Positions 8,289 to 16,780 of a stretch of 34,765 bases of DNA are shown in pieces. The stretch covers positions 191,722-226,486 of the forward strand of contig NPFB01000099.1 of NCBI GenBank assembly GCA_014084085.1, read 5' to 3'. The notes below the pieces were generated by a model. That model worked only from the letters and a program-made list of their open reading frames with translations. It was not told the DNA's origin and searched no databases. Within the stretch, counting starts at the first letter, position 1. Each line of letters begins with the position of its first letter. Source of the stretch: Hondaea fermentalgiana. Its lineage: Eukaryota; Sar; Bigyra; Thraustochytrida; Thraustochytriidae. A program made the translations under genes and the position numbers.

Positions 8289-10487
8289 ATGCCTACGCAG
8301 GTTGCGCCCGCGGGAGATGCCGCAGGGCATGGTCTTCTGGACGGAGGGTCAGGCATGCCGAGTGGACGATCCTCGCGAGCAAAGTACCTCGCGAAAAGCA
8401 TACGCGGCCCCCAGGATGTCAATGGCGAGCACGCCTTTATCATCCACCCCGAGAGCGCATTTTCGTTGTATTGGAGCCTTCTCATGAGCTTTCTCATTTT
8501 CTACGCGACCCTAATGGTTCCCGTGCGCATCAGCTTTGACATTGGCACAAGCAAGACGTCGCCAGCGCTGTGGATTGACCTCTTTGTCGACGTCCTTTTC
8601 GCTATTGACATGTACATTCAAACGCGCACAGCTATCAAGAAACCAGGCAATCTCGACGAGTACGAATTTCGTCGAGCCGTCATTTTGCGCAGGTATCTAC
8701 GCACCTGGTTCATCGTGGACCTTGTTGCAGCCGTTCCATTCGACCTGGTCTTTGTCTTTGGCAAGGACACCAAGGCCGAAGAAGCGAACCTCTTGTTTAC
8801 CAAGCTGCTCAAAGCGCTTCGCTTCATGCGCGTCGCCAAGCTCATCAAGGTGAGCAAGTTGCGTCAGCTCGTCAGTGGCATGGAGGACCGTCTCGGCATC
8901 TTTGACATTAATCCCGGCATTCGACGCCTGGCCGAGACGGCTGTTCTGACCTTTGTGGTCTCACACTTGACAGCATGCCTATGGTACTTTGTGTCGTCGA
9001 CTGCGCGGGAAGCCAATGAGGGGTCGTGGATCGAAAGCTACCAGGACGACTACGGGACACAAGACAATGGGTCCTTGTACCTGACCTCGCTCTACTGGAG
9101 TGTCAGCACGCTGACCTCGGTTGGATTTGGCGATATCAAACCGGCCAATAACGCAGAGCGATTTGTCGCGACATTGGCTTGTTGGGCGGGGGCCACCGTT
9201 TTTGGCTATGTGATTGGCCAGATGAGCTCCATGGTCGCCGACCTGAATCAGATCAGCTTTCAATACCACCGAAAAATGGACTCCATCAACGCTTATCTCA
9301 AGTACCGCAAGGTCCCGCCGCAGCTGCAAAAACGCATTCGGCGATTCTTTCGCTACTACATTGGGCGCAAGATGCTCTTTGACGAGTCGCAGATTCTCAA
9401 TGAGCTCACGCACGGCCTCAAGGTGGAGCTAAGCATGTTCCTCACCAAGGACGTGCTCCGGAACATTCATATTTTCAAGGACATTAAGAACCCGTCCTTC
9501 ATGTCGGCCATTGTTACAATGCTCAAGCCCTTTTCCGCGGCACCGGGAGACTTTGTTATTCGTGAGGGTGACCTCGCGTTGGAAATGTATCTCATCGTTC
9601 GCGGGACGGTTGAAGTCCTGGCCAGCAATGGACTCGTCTACACACGTCTTTCGCAGGGAAGCCACTTTGGCGAAATCACATATCTGGACTCGGATGTTGA
9701 GGAGCGCCGCGCCGCTTCTGTGCGAGCCTTGACATACTGCGACCTCTTTTCCTTTTCGAAGAGCGACGTCGCAGAGGTTTCGCGCAACTTTCCCGAGGTC
9801 TTGAAAATGATGCACGAGATCACGGAGCGTCGCAAGACGATCGCCAAGAACTTGCGCACCCAGCGCAAGGCTCGTAAGGTCACGACGGGAAGCAAGGAGA
9901 ATCACTTTCACATGATTCCGGACAATCCAACAGGAAGCATTCCCACGGCACGTCCCCCGGAGACGCCCGAGTCGCAGCAAGAGACGGCGCGTGTAACCAG
10001 ACGCCGAGCTTCGATTGGAGCAATGCCTACCGTCCCGAGTATTGACATTGGATCTGTCAGTCGAACCTCGTCCATGACTGGAGACACTGTCGCTCGAATC
10101 GCACCCTTGCTTCGTCTCAATTCGCCCGAACCTCTGTCACCGTCGACATCTTCGATTGGAGCAACGAATGCGCCGTTATCCCCTGGTATCATGACCCTAG
10201 ATAACACGGGGTCAGTTGGCTCGTATAGTTCATACGTGGCCGCGGTACAGGGTGATGCAAGCTACCCAGCAAACAGCGTGCAGTTTGCCACCTTTTCAAG
10301 TGCCCATGGAGAATCCTCGCTGGCGTCGGACATTCTTGCGCTCAAGTCACTGCTGACGGCTCAGGCTAAGGAGCTCGCGACGCTCACCGAAGCAATTAAT
10401 ACTTCCGCAATGGAGGACGAAAAGAGAAATGGTCGTGCGGGCCCGAAAGATGCAGACAAGAGAGTTGATGGTACAACAAGTGGATAG
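8289..10487 (+). CDS. Voltage-gated K+ channel with C-terminal cyclic-nucleotide-binding domain (EAG/KAT/HCN-like)
   Basis: A 732-residue plasma-membrane (possibly ciliary) channel subunit, expected to form tetramers. Six membrane segments are visible: S1 ~57-77, S2 ~95-112, S3 ~138-157, a Lys/Arg-rich S4 ~172-192, S5 ~214-236 and S6 ~292-318. The pore filter TSVGFGD (276-282) is the EAG-type K+-selective form, unlike the CIGYG of HCN pacemaker channels. A C-linker (~325-395) leads to the cNMP-binding domain (~395-510) with FVIREGD, HFGEITYL and the phosphate-cassette RRAASVRA, keeping the arginine that contacts the cyclic nucleotide phosphate. The tail (~540-730) is Ser/Thr/Pro-rich and disordered, with a repeated SIGA(M/T) motif. 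The ATG start is clear and there is no intron. A probable poly(A) signal lies at 10675. Confidence 0.92.
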   Translation: MPTQVAPAGDAAGHGLLDGGSGMPSGRSSRAKYLAKSIRGPQDVNGEHAFIIHPESAFSLYWSLLMSFLIFYATLMVPVRISFDIGTSKTSPALWIDLFVDVLFAIDMYIQTRTAIKKPGNLDEYEFRRAVILRRYLRTWFIVDLVAAVPFDLVFVFGKDTKAEEANLLFTKLLKALRFMRVAKLIKVSKLRQLVSGMEDRLGIFDINPGIRRLAETAVLTFVVSHLTACLWYFVSSTAREANEGSWIESYQDDYGTQDNGSLYLTSLYWSVSTLTSVGFGDIKPANNAERFVATLACWAGATVFGYVIGQMSSMVADLNQISFQYHRKMDSINAYLKYRKVPPQLQKRIRRFFRYYIGRKMLFDESQILNELTHGLKVELSMFLTKDVLRNIHIFKDIKNPSFMSAIVTMLKPFSAAPGDFVIREGDLALEMYLIVRGTVEVLASNGLVYTRLSQGSHFGEITYLDSDVEERRAASVRALTYCDLFSFSKSDVAEVSRNFPEVLKMMHEITERRKTIAKNLRTQRKARKVTTGSKENHFHMIPDNPTGSIPTARPPETPESQQETARVTRRRASIGAMPTVPSIDIGSVSRTSSMTGDTVARIAPLLRLNSPEPLSPSTSSIGATNAPLSPGIMTLDNTGSVGSYSSYVAAVQGDASYPANSVQFATFSSAHGESSLASDILALKSLLTAQAKELATLTEAINTSAMEDEKRNGRAGPKDADKRVDGTTSG

Positions 10488-10638
10488 ACGTGCTGCTTGG
10501 AAAGGATGGAAGCAATCACTTCGGAAACGGGGCACGAATGCAAGAAATGATGAATAATTGTCAAGGATAAGGATGGCATGGAACTGGATGCGAAGCAAGT
10601 ACGCAAGACAGGAGGTTTTCACATGCGATCGGGAGCTG

Positions 10639-10668
10639 CCCACCCACCCACCCACCCACACACACACA
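10639..10668. repeat. (CCCA)n/(CA)n microsatellite
   Basis: Four or more CCCA/CACC units run directly into CACACACACA just before the AATAAA. A 3' UTR microsatellite. Confidence 0.8.
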
Positions 10669-10674
10669 TTATAC

Positions 10675-10680
10675 AATAAA
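10675..10680 (+). terminator. Polyadenylation signal candidate (AATAAA)
   Basis: A canonical hexamer in plus orientation, 188 bases after the channel stop codon and immediately after the microsatellite. Confidence 0.45.
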
Positions 10681-10806
10681 TTATAGCAAGCTGCATGAAG
10701 GTAGTACGAAAAACGTTCATCTCACTTTCGATCTTGGCCGAGGGTGAGTGTGTGCAGATTACGTATATGTGCTAAACATCGCCACACATTGTCTTTATTA
10801 TTGTTT

Positions 10807-12120
10807 TTACGCCTTGATGCCTTTGGAACGACGCGAGCGCGTTGAAGCAGCAGCAGCAGCAGGTTTTGCTGCAGAAGAGGCTGTCCTTGCGCGATAACGC
10901 TGGAGCTCTTTGTCTTTTAGCTGACGATGTGCGTCGACGACGGCTTCTGGCTCAAGATTGAGCGCCTCGTCTTGATCTTCCTCGCGGTCTTCGCTGGCGC
11001 CAGTGTCGATATCATCTGCCTCGAGATCCTTGGTCTCTCGTGTGCTTGAGCGCGCGCGCGGAAAATAATCCTGTAGGAGGTCGCGCCAAGCGGCCTCGAC
11101 GGTGGCTTGTGGAGCATCATCAGCGACGCCGGGGGGAAGTCCAATTTTACTTTGCGAATCGCGACCAGGAGCAATGACAATGGGCTTGGCAGGGTCGACA
11201 TAGAGGGAACGTTTTTTCTCTGTGGCAAAGGCATAGTGGTTGAGAATGGCGCGATAATAGTTGAGCGTGGTTTTGTCCTTTTTGCTGATGAAAATGAGAC
11301 CCGCGCGATGAACGCATGCAGCATAACGAAGCGCTTGAGCCAGAGCTTTGCGCTTGAGTCCATCTTCGTTTTCGAAGCGGTCGTGTTTCGATCCCACGAG
11401 CATGATGGGTACGCGGCGGCTTCGCTTTCTGATGGCGGTCATCCACTTTGTAGCTTCATCAAAGGCTTCTTCGGGGGCGGAGAGGTCTACACAGACGACG
11501 ACGAGCCCGGGCTCTTTTTGCGCAAGCACAATGGATGCGAGATCGAGAAGTTTGTCGCCGCCACCAAGCTCCCAGATTTGACAAAGGTCCTTGCGCTCAC
11601 CGGATGTGTTTGAGCGTCGCCCGTATGTATATTCGAGTGCGACGGTGGGCTTGGGCTTTTCGTCTGCTTTTCCTGGAGTAAGAAACTGAGCAATGAGGGA
11701 GCTCTTGCCAGCCTCACGGGGGCCGACAAAGAGCATCCAAGAGTTTCGTGGCGTGATTTCGTTCATATTGACCAACAGGTCCGTGAGTTTATGCGTGGTA
11801 TTTGCTGCGTCGTTATTGTCATCGACGCCGCCGTTGTTGTTCTCCTGGGCTTGGTTATGAGGCTCACTTTCAGGTGTCGCTGATGTCGTTGTTTCCTCTT
11901 TTCCCTCGATAGCCTTGTCCTGCACTTTTTCCTCGTCCCTGGGTGCACTAGGCTCATTAAGTGTGTTGTTTGCATCGGGAGTCTTGGTCTTGGGCTCTTC
12001 GTTCGCCGTTGTGGATGCCTTTGCAAGCTGTGCTTCCAGGCGCTCGATGTGAGCAAAGATGTCTGGCGTCTTGCTCTTGCCACCGCTGCTGTTGCCACTG
12101 ATGCTGGCTTCGCGCGCCAT
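10807..12120 (-). CDS. DYNC2LI1: Cytoplasmic dynein 2 light intermediate chain 1 (retrograde intraflagellar transport)
   Basis: Subunit of the dynein-2 motor that returns cargo from the flagellar tip, so the cell should make cilia or flagella at some stage. The 437-residue protein has a Ras-like GTPase-type fold. The P-loop GPREAGKS is at 133-140, followed by PTVALEYTYGRR (158-169), WELGGG (183-188) and VGSKHDRF (242-249). The C-terminal YVDPAKPIVIAPGRDS and LKDKELQRYR segments match the dynein-2 rather than the dynein-1 light intermediate chains. The N-terminal ~110 residues are a Glu/Thr/Asn-rich, probably disordered extension not found in the 351-residue human protein. The tail ends in an Ala/Arg/Lys-rich stretch. 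ATG start, no intron. Confidence 0.92.
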   Translation of the reverse strand: MAREASISGNSSGGKSKTPDIFAHIERLEAQLAKASTTANEEPKTKTPDANNTLNEPSAPRDEEKVQDKAIEGKEETTTSATPESEPHNQAQENNNGGVDDNNDAANTTHKLTDLLVNMNEITPRNSWMLFVGPREAGKSSLIAQFLTPGKADEKPKPTVALEYTYGRRSNTSGERKDLCQIWELGGGDKLLDLASIVLAQKEPGLVVVCVDLSAPEEAFDEATKWMTAIRKRSRRVPIMLVGSKHDRFENEDGLKRKALAQALRYAACVHRAGLIFISKKDKTTLNYYRAILNHYAFATEKKRSLYVDPAKPIVIAPGRDSQSKIGLPPGVADDAPQATVEAAWRDLLQDYFPRARSSTRETKDLEADDIDTGASEDREEDQDEALNLEPEAVVDAHRQLKDKELQRYRARTASSAAKPAAAAASTRSRRSKGIKA

Positions 12121-12673
12121 TGTCTGCGCGGAAACGGACTACGCGCGCGCGTGGAAGGCGCGGTCTGGTGCTTTTGCGCGCGCGCGCGCTCACTGCAAAC
12201 TATATTGTTGCGCGCGCGAGTGACCGCGCTTCGGACGAGCACAAGTGTCCGTTCGGCCATTTTAAAATCATCCCGACAAAAGAATTTGTTCTTCTCTTTG
12301 AGAAAAAGAAATGGTCTAATAGGCCTATCGTCAAGCTGGACATACGAGTTTACGCGTTTGTGAAGAAGCGGGAGAAGTTGTAGATACGTATACATTGCGA
12401 AGAGCGAGCACGAGCAAAATTGTCTCTCTCTTATGTTCCAGCGCACGTATGCAGGATCTTTGAGTGAAAGGTTTGATGTTTTGGTTGATAACCATCACAA
12501 GCCAAGCCCAAGAATAAATGCTCAAGAAAAGGAGACAAAAAGGAGGAAAAGCGCGCATGGCGCGGACATGACGTTATGCTCGGAACGAGCTGAGTTGAGT
12601 TGACTTGAAGTGTGCTCCCGAAAAGAGAGCTGTAAATTAAAAAGAGGGTGGTAGGGTGTCGAGAGGAGTTTGT
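12121..12673. other. Intergenic region: DYNC2LI1 upstream, ALAS downstream
   Basis: About 550 bases. Immediately upstream of DYNC2LI1 are alternating CG tracts (about 12143-12155, 12174-12190 and 12211-12219) capable of Z-form DNA. The rest is AT-richer and contains the ALAS 3' flank. Frames crossing it are extensions or shadows of neighbours. No gene supported. Confidence 0.55.
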
Positions 12674-14350
12674 TTAGGCCGCAGCAGAGGCGACCTGGTC
12701 CTCGGGGAGAACGCCAAGCTCGGGGTTCTCGGCGAAGAAGTCGTAGCAAGAGGCCGCGCCGACAGAGAGATCATCGAGGGGAAGGTCGAGAGTACCGTCG
12801 GCGGCAGGCTCGTTGAGGTTGGAAGGCATCTGGGCACGGGGCAGGTCGAGCTCATCCCAGATCTGGTTGAGCGCGAAAATGAGACGGTCCATCATCTCAG
12901 GGGTGTGAACAGGGGCCGGGGTGATGCGAAGACGCTCCGTGCCGCGGGGAACAGTGGGGTAGTTGATGGGCTGGAGGTAGATGCCGTACTCGTTGAGAAG
13001 TTTATCGGTGACCTGCTTGACCTTGATGGAGTCACCGACAAGGACAGGAGTTACATGGGAGACGGTGGGGAGCATGGGAAAGCCGTTTGCGCGAAGACGC
13101 GCCTGGAACATGCGCGCGTTCTTATGCATGGCGACGCGCTCATCGTTGGACTCGCGGAGGTGGCGGATCGACGTGAGAGCCGCAGCCGCGACGGGGGGAG
13201 GGATGGCCGTGGTAAAGATGAAGCCAGGGCACACGGAGCGCATGGCATCAATGAAGGAGGCCGAGCCGGTGACGTAGCCACCAACGACACCAAAGGCCTT
13301 GCCCAGGGTGCCCGAGATGATGTCGATGCCGTCCTCGACGCCATCGCGCTGGGCGACACCACCGCCCTGCTTGCCGTACATGCCCACAGCGTGGACCTCG
13401 TCGTTAAAGGTGAGCGCGTTGTAGCGCTTGGCCAGGTAAGCGATGTCGCTGATGGGCGCGACAGTGCCCTCCATGGAGTTGACGCTCTCGAAAGCAATGA
13501 CCTTGTTCTTTTCGTAAGGAAGCTCGCGAAGCAGGGACTCGAGGTGATCGAGATCGTTGTGACGGTAGATCTTGCGGGCCCAGGTTCCGTTGCGAATGCC
13601 CTGAATCATGCTTGCGTGGTTGAACTGGTCCGAAAGAAGGATCGAGTCCGGAAGCATCTTGGACATGGTGGTGAGCGTGGTCTCGTTGGCCACGAAGCAG
13701 CTCGAGAAGACGAGGGCGGCCTCCTTGTTGTGAAGGGCGGCGAGCTCCTCCTCGAGCAGGACGTGGTAGTGGTTGGTGCCGCTGATGTTGCGGGTACCGC
13801 CGGCTCCAGCGCCGGTTTCGCGCGCGGCCTTGACCATGGCCTCGACGACCTTGGGGTTTTGGCCCATGGCAAGGTAGTCATTGGAGCACCATCCGGTGAT
13901 GGTCATGGGTTCGCCAGTCTTGGCGTTGTGGCAGGTGGCCACGGGGAATTGTCCGGCCTTGCGCTCGAGGTCGGCAAAGACGCGGTAGCGACCCTCGCGC
14001 TTGACCTTTTCGACCTCACCAGCGAAGAGGGCGTTGTAGCGCTGCTGGGGCTCGACCTTGGCGGCGGCGGCGGCGGCGGCGGCAGCAGGCTTGGCCTCGG
14101 GGACGGCGTGCTTGCTGCATGCCTGGCTCACGGCCTGGGCCGACTTGCAGGGGCATCCCTCGCAGGGCTGGGCGGGCGCCTGCATCTTGGCGGCCTCGGG
14201 GCCAACCTCGGTGCCCATGACCTTGGCCATGTGGGGGCACAGCGAGGCGGCGCCGCGCATGACATCCTGGTTCTTGATGGTCTTGTCGCTGAGTGCGCCG
14301 CTCTTGATGAACGGGCACTTGGTGATCACCTGCGAGGCTGCGCGCTGCAT
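12674..14350 (-). CDS. ALAS: 5-aminolevulinate synthase, mitochondrial (ALAS)
   Basis: Condenses glycine and succinyl-CoA to 5-aminolevulinate, the first step of haem synthesis by the C4 route, in the mitochondrial matrix. The 558-residue protein has a ~100-residue leader, a fold-type I PLP core (~104-500) and a C-terminal extension (~505-558), the layout of eukaryotic ALAS. PLP residues visible are FNDEVHAVG (Asp317, His320) and Lys351 in [20 protein letters not shown] (153-163) and FNHAS (243-247) are also conserved. The leader carries three Cys-Pro haem-regulatory-type motifs: KCPFI (11-15), LCPHM (37-41) and GCPC (65-68). A run of nine alanines (89-97), encoded by a GCC-type repeat, links leader to core. 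The ATG at 14350 is the natural start. A 648-codon antisense frame over it is a shadow. Confidence 0.95.
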   Translation of the reverse strand: MQRAASQVITKCPFIKSGALSDKTIKNQDVMRGAASLCPHMAKVMGTEVGPEAAKMQAPAQPCEGCPCKSAQAVSQACSKHAVPEAKPAAAAAAAAAKVEPQQRYNALFAGEVEKVKREGRYRVFADLERKAGQFPVATCHNAKTGEPMTITGWCSNDYLAMGQNPKVVEAMVKAARETGAGAGGTRNISGTNHYHVLLEEELAALHNKEAALVFSSCFVANETTLTTMSKMLPDSILLSDQFNHASMIQGIRNGTWARKIYRHNDLDHLESLLRELPYEKNKVIAFESVNSMEGTVAPISDIAYLAKRYNALTFNDEVHAVGMYGKQGGGVAQRDGVEDGIDIISGTLGKAFGVVGGYVTGSASFIDAMRSVCPGFIFTTAIPPPVAAAALTSIRHLRESNDERVAMHKNARMFQARLRANGFPMLPTVSHVTPVLVGDSIKVKQVTDKLLNEYGIYLQPINYPTVPRGTERLRITPAPVHTPEMMDRLIFALNQIWDELDLPRAQMPSNLNEPAADGTLDLPLDDLSVGAASCYDFFAENPELGVLPEDQVASAAA

Positions 14351-14499
14351 CTTGACGTGCTCGGGTTAGCTCGGTACGCTTCGCTTCGCGACGAGCGTGT
14401 AAATGAACAAATGGACGGACGCGAGGTCGGAGGTTGCCAAGGCAGGCTTGCTTGCTTGCTCGCTCGCGCGTCTGCTGCGTGCAGGCCGGCGCTACGTGC

Positions 14500-14546
14500 T
14501 CGCGCGTGCGTGCGTGCGTGCGGGCGTGCGTGCGGGCGGGCGGGCT
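14500..14546. repeat. (GCGT)n/(GCGG)n low-complexity tract
   Basis: GTGCGTGCGTGCGTGCGGGC followed by further GCGT/GCGG units, upstream of ALAS. Confidence 0.7.
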
Positions 14547-14655
14547 CGGGGTCTGCTACCGCTCGGGTCGGCGCGAGGAGGTCGAGTCGAGGCGGGCGAT
14601 AGCGGACTGGCCGGCGCAGTGCTGCGCTGCTCCTTCCCCTCCTTCCTCCTTTCCT

Positions 14656-14676
14656 CCTCTCTCTCTCTCTCTCTCT
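14656..14676. repeat. (CT)n microsatellite
   Basis: About ten CT dinucleotides within a C/T-rich stretch upstream of ALAS. Confidence 0.8.
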
Positions 14677-14766
14677 GCGTGTCGCTGCCCCTTGCTTCAC
14701 ATCAGTGTTCGCGCATGGCGGCGCCACAAAGTCGGAGCCGGTGAGCCGCACTTGCAGCGGCGGCGC

Positions 14767-14815
14767 GCAAGTGCGGAATGGCCGCGGGCAAGTGCGGAAT
14801 GGCCGCGCGCAAGTG
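14767..14815. repeat. 21 bp minisatellite, left of the gap
   Basis: Two and a part copies of GCAAGTGCGGAATGGCCGCGG, starting at 14767, 14788 and 14809. Closely related units occur right of the N gap at 15546-15600. Confidence 0.8.
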
Positions 14816-14862
14816 GGCCTCCGCCGCAGGGCGCAACCTGGAAACCCCGAGCGAGGCATGGT

Positions 14863-14904
14863 AGTAAAGTAAAGTAAAGTAAAGTAAAATAAAGTAAAGT
14901 AAAG
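14863..14904. repeat. (GTAAA)n pentanucleotide repeat
   Basis: About eight GTAAA units with one AATAA variant. Confidence 0.85.
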
Positions 14905-15288
14905 GCGGGTAATCAGCAGCAGGCAGAGGAAAGCGATGCGGAGCTCCTCGAAATCCCGGTCGACACGACTCGCAGCGCCGCGAGAAGGCGGGGCGCCATG
15001 CGTGCGTGCGCGCCGCCCGCGCCTGGCCGCGCGGCGCCGGCCACGGACGACGCCGGCGCAGAAGCGGGTGAGGATAGCGAGGCCGAGCGCAGACGTAGGA
15101 GCTGGCTGGTGACACTGTGGCAGGGGGCAAGCGGGCGAGGCGCAGGACGCAGGCAGCTCATAATGTAAGTAGGCCTAGTAAGCTGCATTCATTTATAGGC
15201 CCGCCCTCAGGCAGGGGACGCACCGCCGGTGTCCCCGCCGCGTGCCGCGTCGTTCCGCGCCGCGGCAGGCGAGGACGGCGGCTGGCGC

Positions 15289-15388
15289 NNNNNNNNNNNN
15301 NNNNNNNNNNNNNNNNNNNNNNNNNNNNNNNNNNNNNNNNNNNNNNNNNNNNNNNNNNNNNNNNNNNNNNNNNNNNNNNNNNNNNNNN
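15289..15388. other. Assembly gap (100 N)
   Basis: Exactly 100 undetermined bases, the conventional size for a gap of unknown length. Flanks on both sides are extremely GC-rich. Confidence 0.98.
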
Positions 15389-15545
15389 GGCCGAGGGCGC
15401 GAGGGCGCGGGGGAGGGCTCGCTCGGCCTGGCGGCAGCGAGACGAGGCGGGCGGGCGGCGAGGCCTCGGAGGCAGGGCAGGCCGCGAAGGGAGGGGGGCA
15501 GCGGAAGGGGGGCAGCGCGCGAGTCTGGGGGATGCAGGGGGGGCG

Positions 15546-15600
15546 GCAAGTGGGGAATGGGCGGCGCGCAAGTGGAGAATGGGCGGCGCGCGAAGTGCCG
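15546..15600. repeat. 22 bp minisatellite, right of the gap
   Basis: Units of GCAAGTGGGGAATGGGCGGCGC at 15546 and 15568, then a degenerate third unit. They match the left-hand 21 bp units in order and orientation (GCAAGTG-GGAATGG-GCG). Confidence 0.8.
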
Positions 15601-16199
15601 GAGAGGCTGCAGCAAGGCCGGGGAAATAGACAAAGGCGGGTCTCTCTCGCGGAAGGAGGAGGCCGCCAAGCTTATCGATAGCGCGTGGAGTCGAGGCGGA
15701 GAGCGCTCGTTGCTCCTCCTCGTGAGCGAGACCGCCTTCCTCGGCCGCGATGCGATGCCCAGACGCTGCTGCAGCTGCTGCTGCTGCGCTGCGCCTCGCG
15801 GCGGTGTTATGTATGTGCTGCAGTCGGCGGCGAGGATTTCAGCCGGCAAGGGCGTAGGGTTTCGCGTGGGTGGGGCTAGGGTCGAGGTGCGTGCAGGAAA
15901 GTGAAACTCGTATCTTTGCAAAATTTTGCTCGCATCGCTTGCTTTTTTTACTTTTCCCGGTCACTTTTGCCGGCCTGGGCGCAGAACAAGATATCGTGCA
16001 CGGTACTGGGAGAGGGGTGGGACGCGCCATGCAGCGCTGTTGCGCGCGGCTGCGGCACGAGCAGCAGTGCGGCGGGACCCAGAGGGCCGAGTTATCAATT
16101 GTCCCGGCGTCTGCAATCGCACGTCGCTGGTCCTGATCTCGAGCGTGGCGCATGTCTGCGTATAGTGTAGCTGTAGCTCACACCTGGCTGTACTTACCG

Positions 16200-16259
16200 C
16201 CTCGCCTTGCGGCGGGCGCGTCCCACGAGATTTTAGGGCGAGGTCACTGCCGTGGGACG
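16200..16259. other. Interleaved inverted repeats (pseudoknot-capable)
   Basis: CCTCGCC (16200-16206) is complementary to GGCGAGG (16237-16243), and CGTCCCACG (16219-16227) to CGTGGGACG (16251-16259). The pairs interleave, so a transcript could fold as an H-type pseudoknot, or the DNA could carry two overlapping dyads. No known RNA family is recognised. Confidence 0.4.
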
Positions 16260-16565
16260 GACCAATTGAAGGCGCTGTGTTGCGACCTGCCCTGAGAGCA
16301 ACCCGGAAGAGGTAGCTTGCAGCGACAGCGACAGCGACGTGCGGCGGGCTCAAGACTCGTGGGTGGAGCTTGGTGACTTGATTTATGAGATGAGTGAGAG
16401 CAGCGCCCGACGTTTTGTTCGATTGCAATACAAGTTTTTTAATTTTATTAACAAAAGGAGGTGGTTGCCTGAGCCGTTTGATCGGCGAATGCAAAGCAAG
16501 GCATGCGTTTCTGATCGACTGTGAGCGCACGGCTGCCTAAGCTATATTTTGCAATGCAATGCGAT

Positions 16566-16620
16566 GCTTTGCTTTGCTTTGCTTTGCTTTGCTTTGCTTT
16601 GCTTTGCTTTGCTTTGCTTT
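16566..16620. repeat. (GCTTT)11 pentanucleotide repeat
   Basis: Eleven perfect GCTTT units (55 bp), preceded by GCAAT/GCGAT variant units and followed by T/A-rich DNA. It lies ~160 bp beyond the PreP stop codon. Confidence 0.9.
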
Positions 16621-16780
16621 TTAAAAATTTGGCGACGATACGACGACGCAAGCTTCTTGTCATGGTTGAATAGAAAGAAGAAATAATTGTTGGCAAGTAA
16701 AGTAGTAGCGAGGAAAGAAAAACTAGTTGCAGGTTCAGCTCGGACTCAGACTGACACAATGGTAGGAATCAATCGCAAGA

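Larger units (their letters stand above)
10488..10806. other. Convergent 3' flanks of the channel and DYNC2LI1 genes
   Basis: About 320 bases between two converging stop codons. It holds a CCCA/CA simple repeat at 10639-10668 and an AATAAA at 10675-10680 in plus orientation. No gene is seen. Confidence 0.6.
14351..16780. other. Repeat-rich 2.4 kb region with assembly gap, no supported gene
   Basis: Between ALAS and PreP, both on the minus strand. It contains simple repeats (GCGT, CT, GTAAA, GCTTT), a 21-22 bp minisatellite on both sides of a 100-N gap, and very GC-rich DNA. Frames are Arg/Gly/Ala-rich and overlap on all strands. A strong GTAAGT donor occurs on the minus strand near 16192-16197, ending an open frame that runs from about 16530, but that frame has no ATG and no recognisable protein features. 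A transcript in 15900-16550 cannot be excluded. Confidence 0.6.

Noticed and set aside
8272..8290. tRNA-like B-box GGGTTCGA before the channel start
   Set aside because: No acceptor, D or anticodon stems can be built, and it lies in the channel 5' UTR.
12656..14602. 648-codon plus-strand open frame antisense to ALAS
   Set aside because: A Gly/Val/Leu/Ala-rich shadow of ALAS with no motifs.
15670..15684. AAGCTTATCGATA, resembling a cloning-vector polylinker
   Set aside because: Only about 14 bases match a common HindIII-ClaI junction, and the flanks do not match vector sequence.
16190..16330. Possible U1 snRNA (ACTTACC followed by stems)
   Set aside because: The universal U1 5' sequence ACTTACCTG is not matched (ACTTACCG here), and no helix H or proper Sm site is found.
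15961..16530. Minus-strand frame ending at a GTAAGT donor
   Set aside because: It has no ATG (it begins at GTG), no recognisable protein character, and no partner exon in phase.
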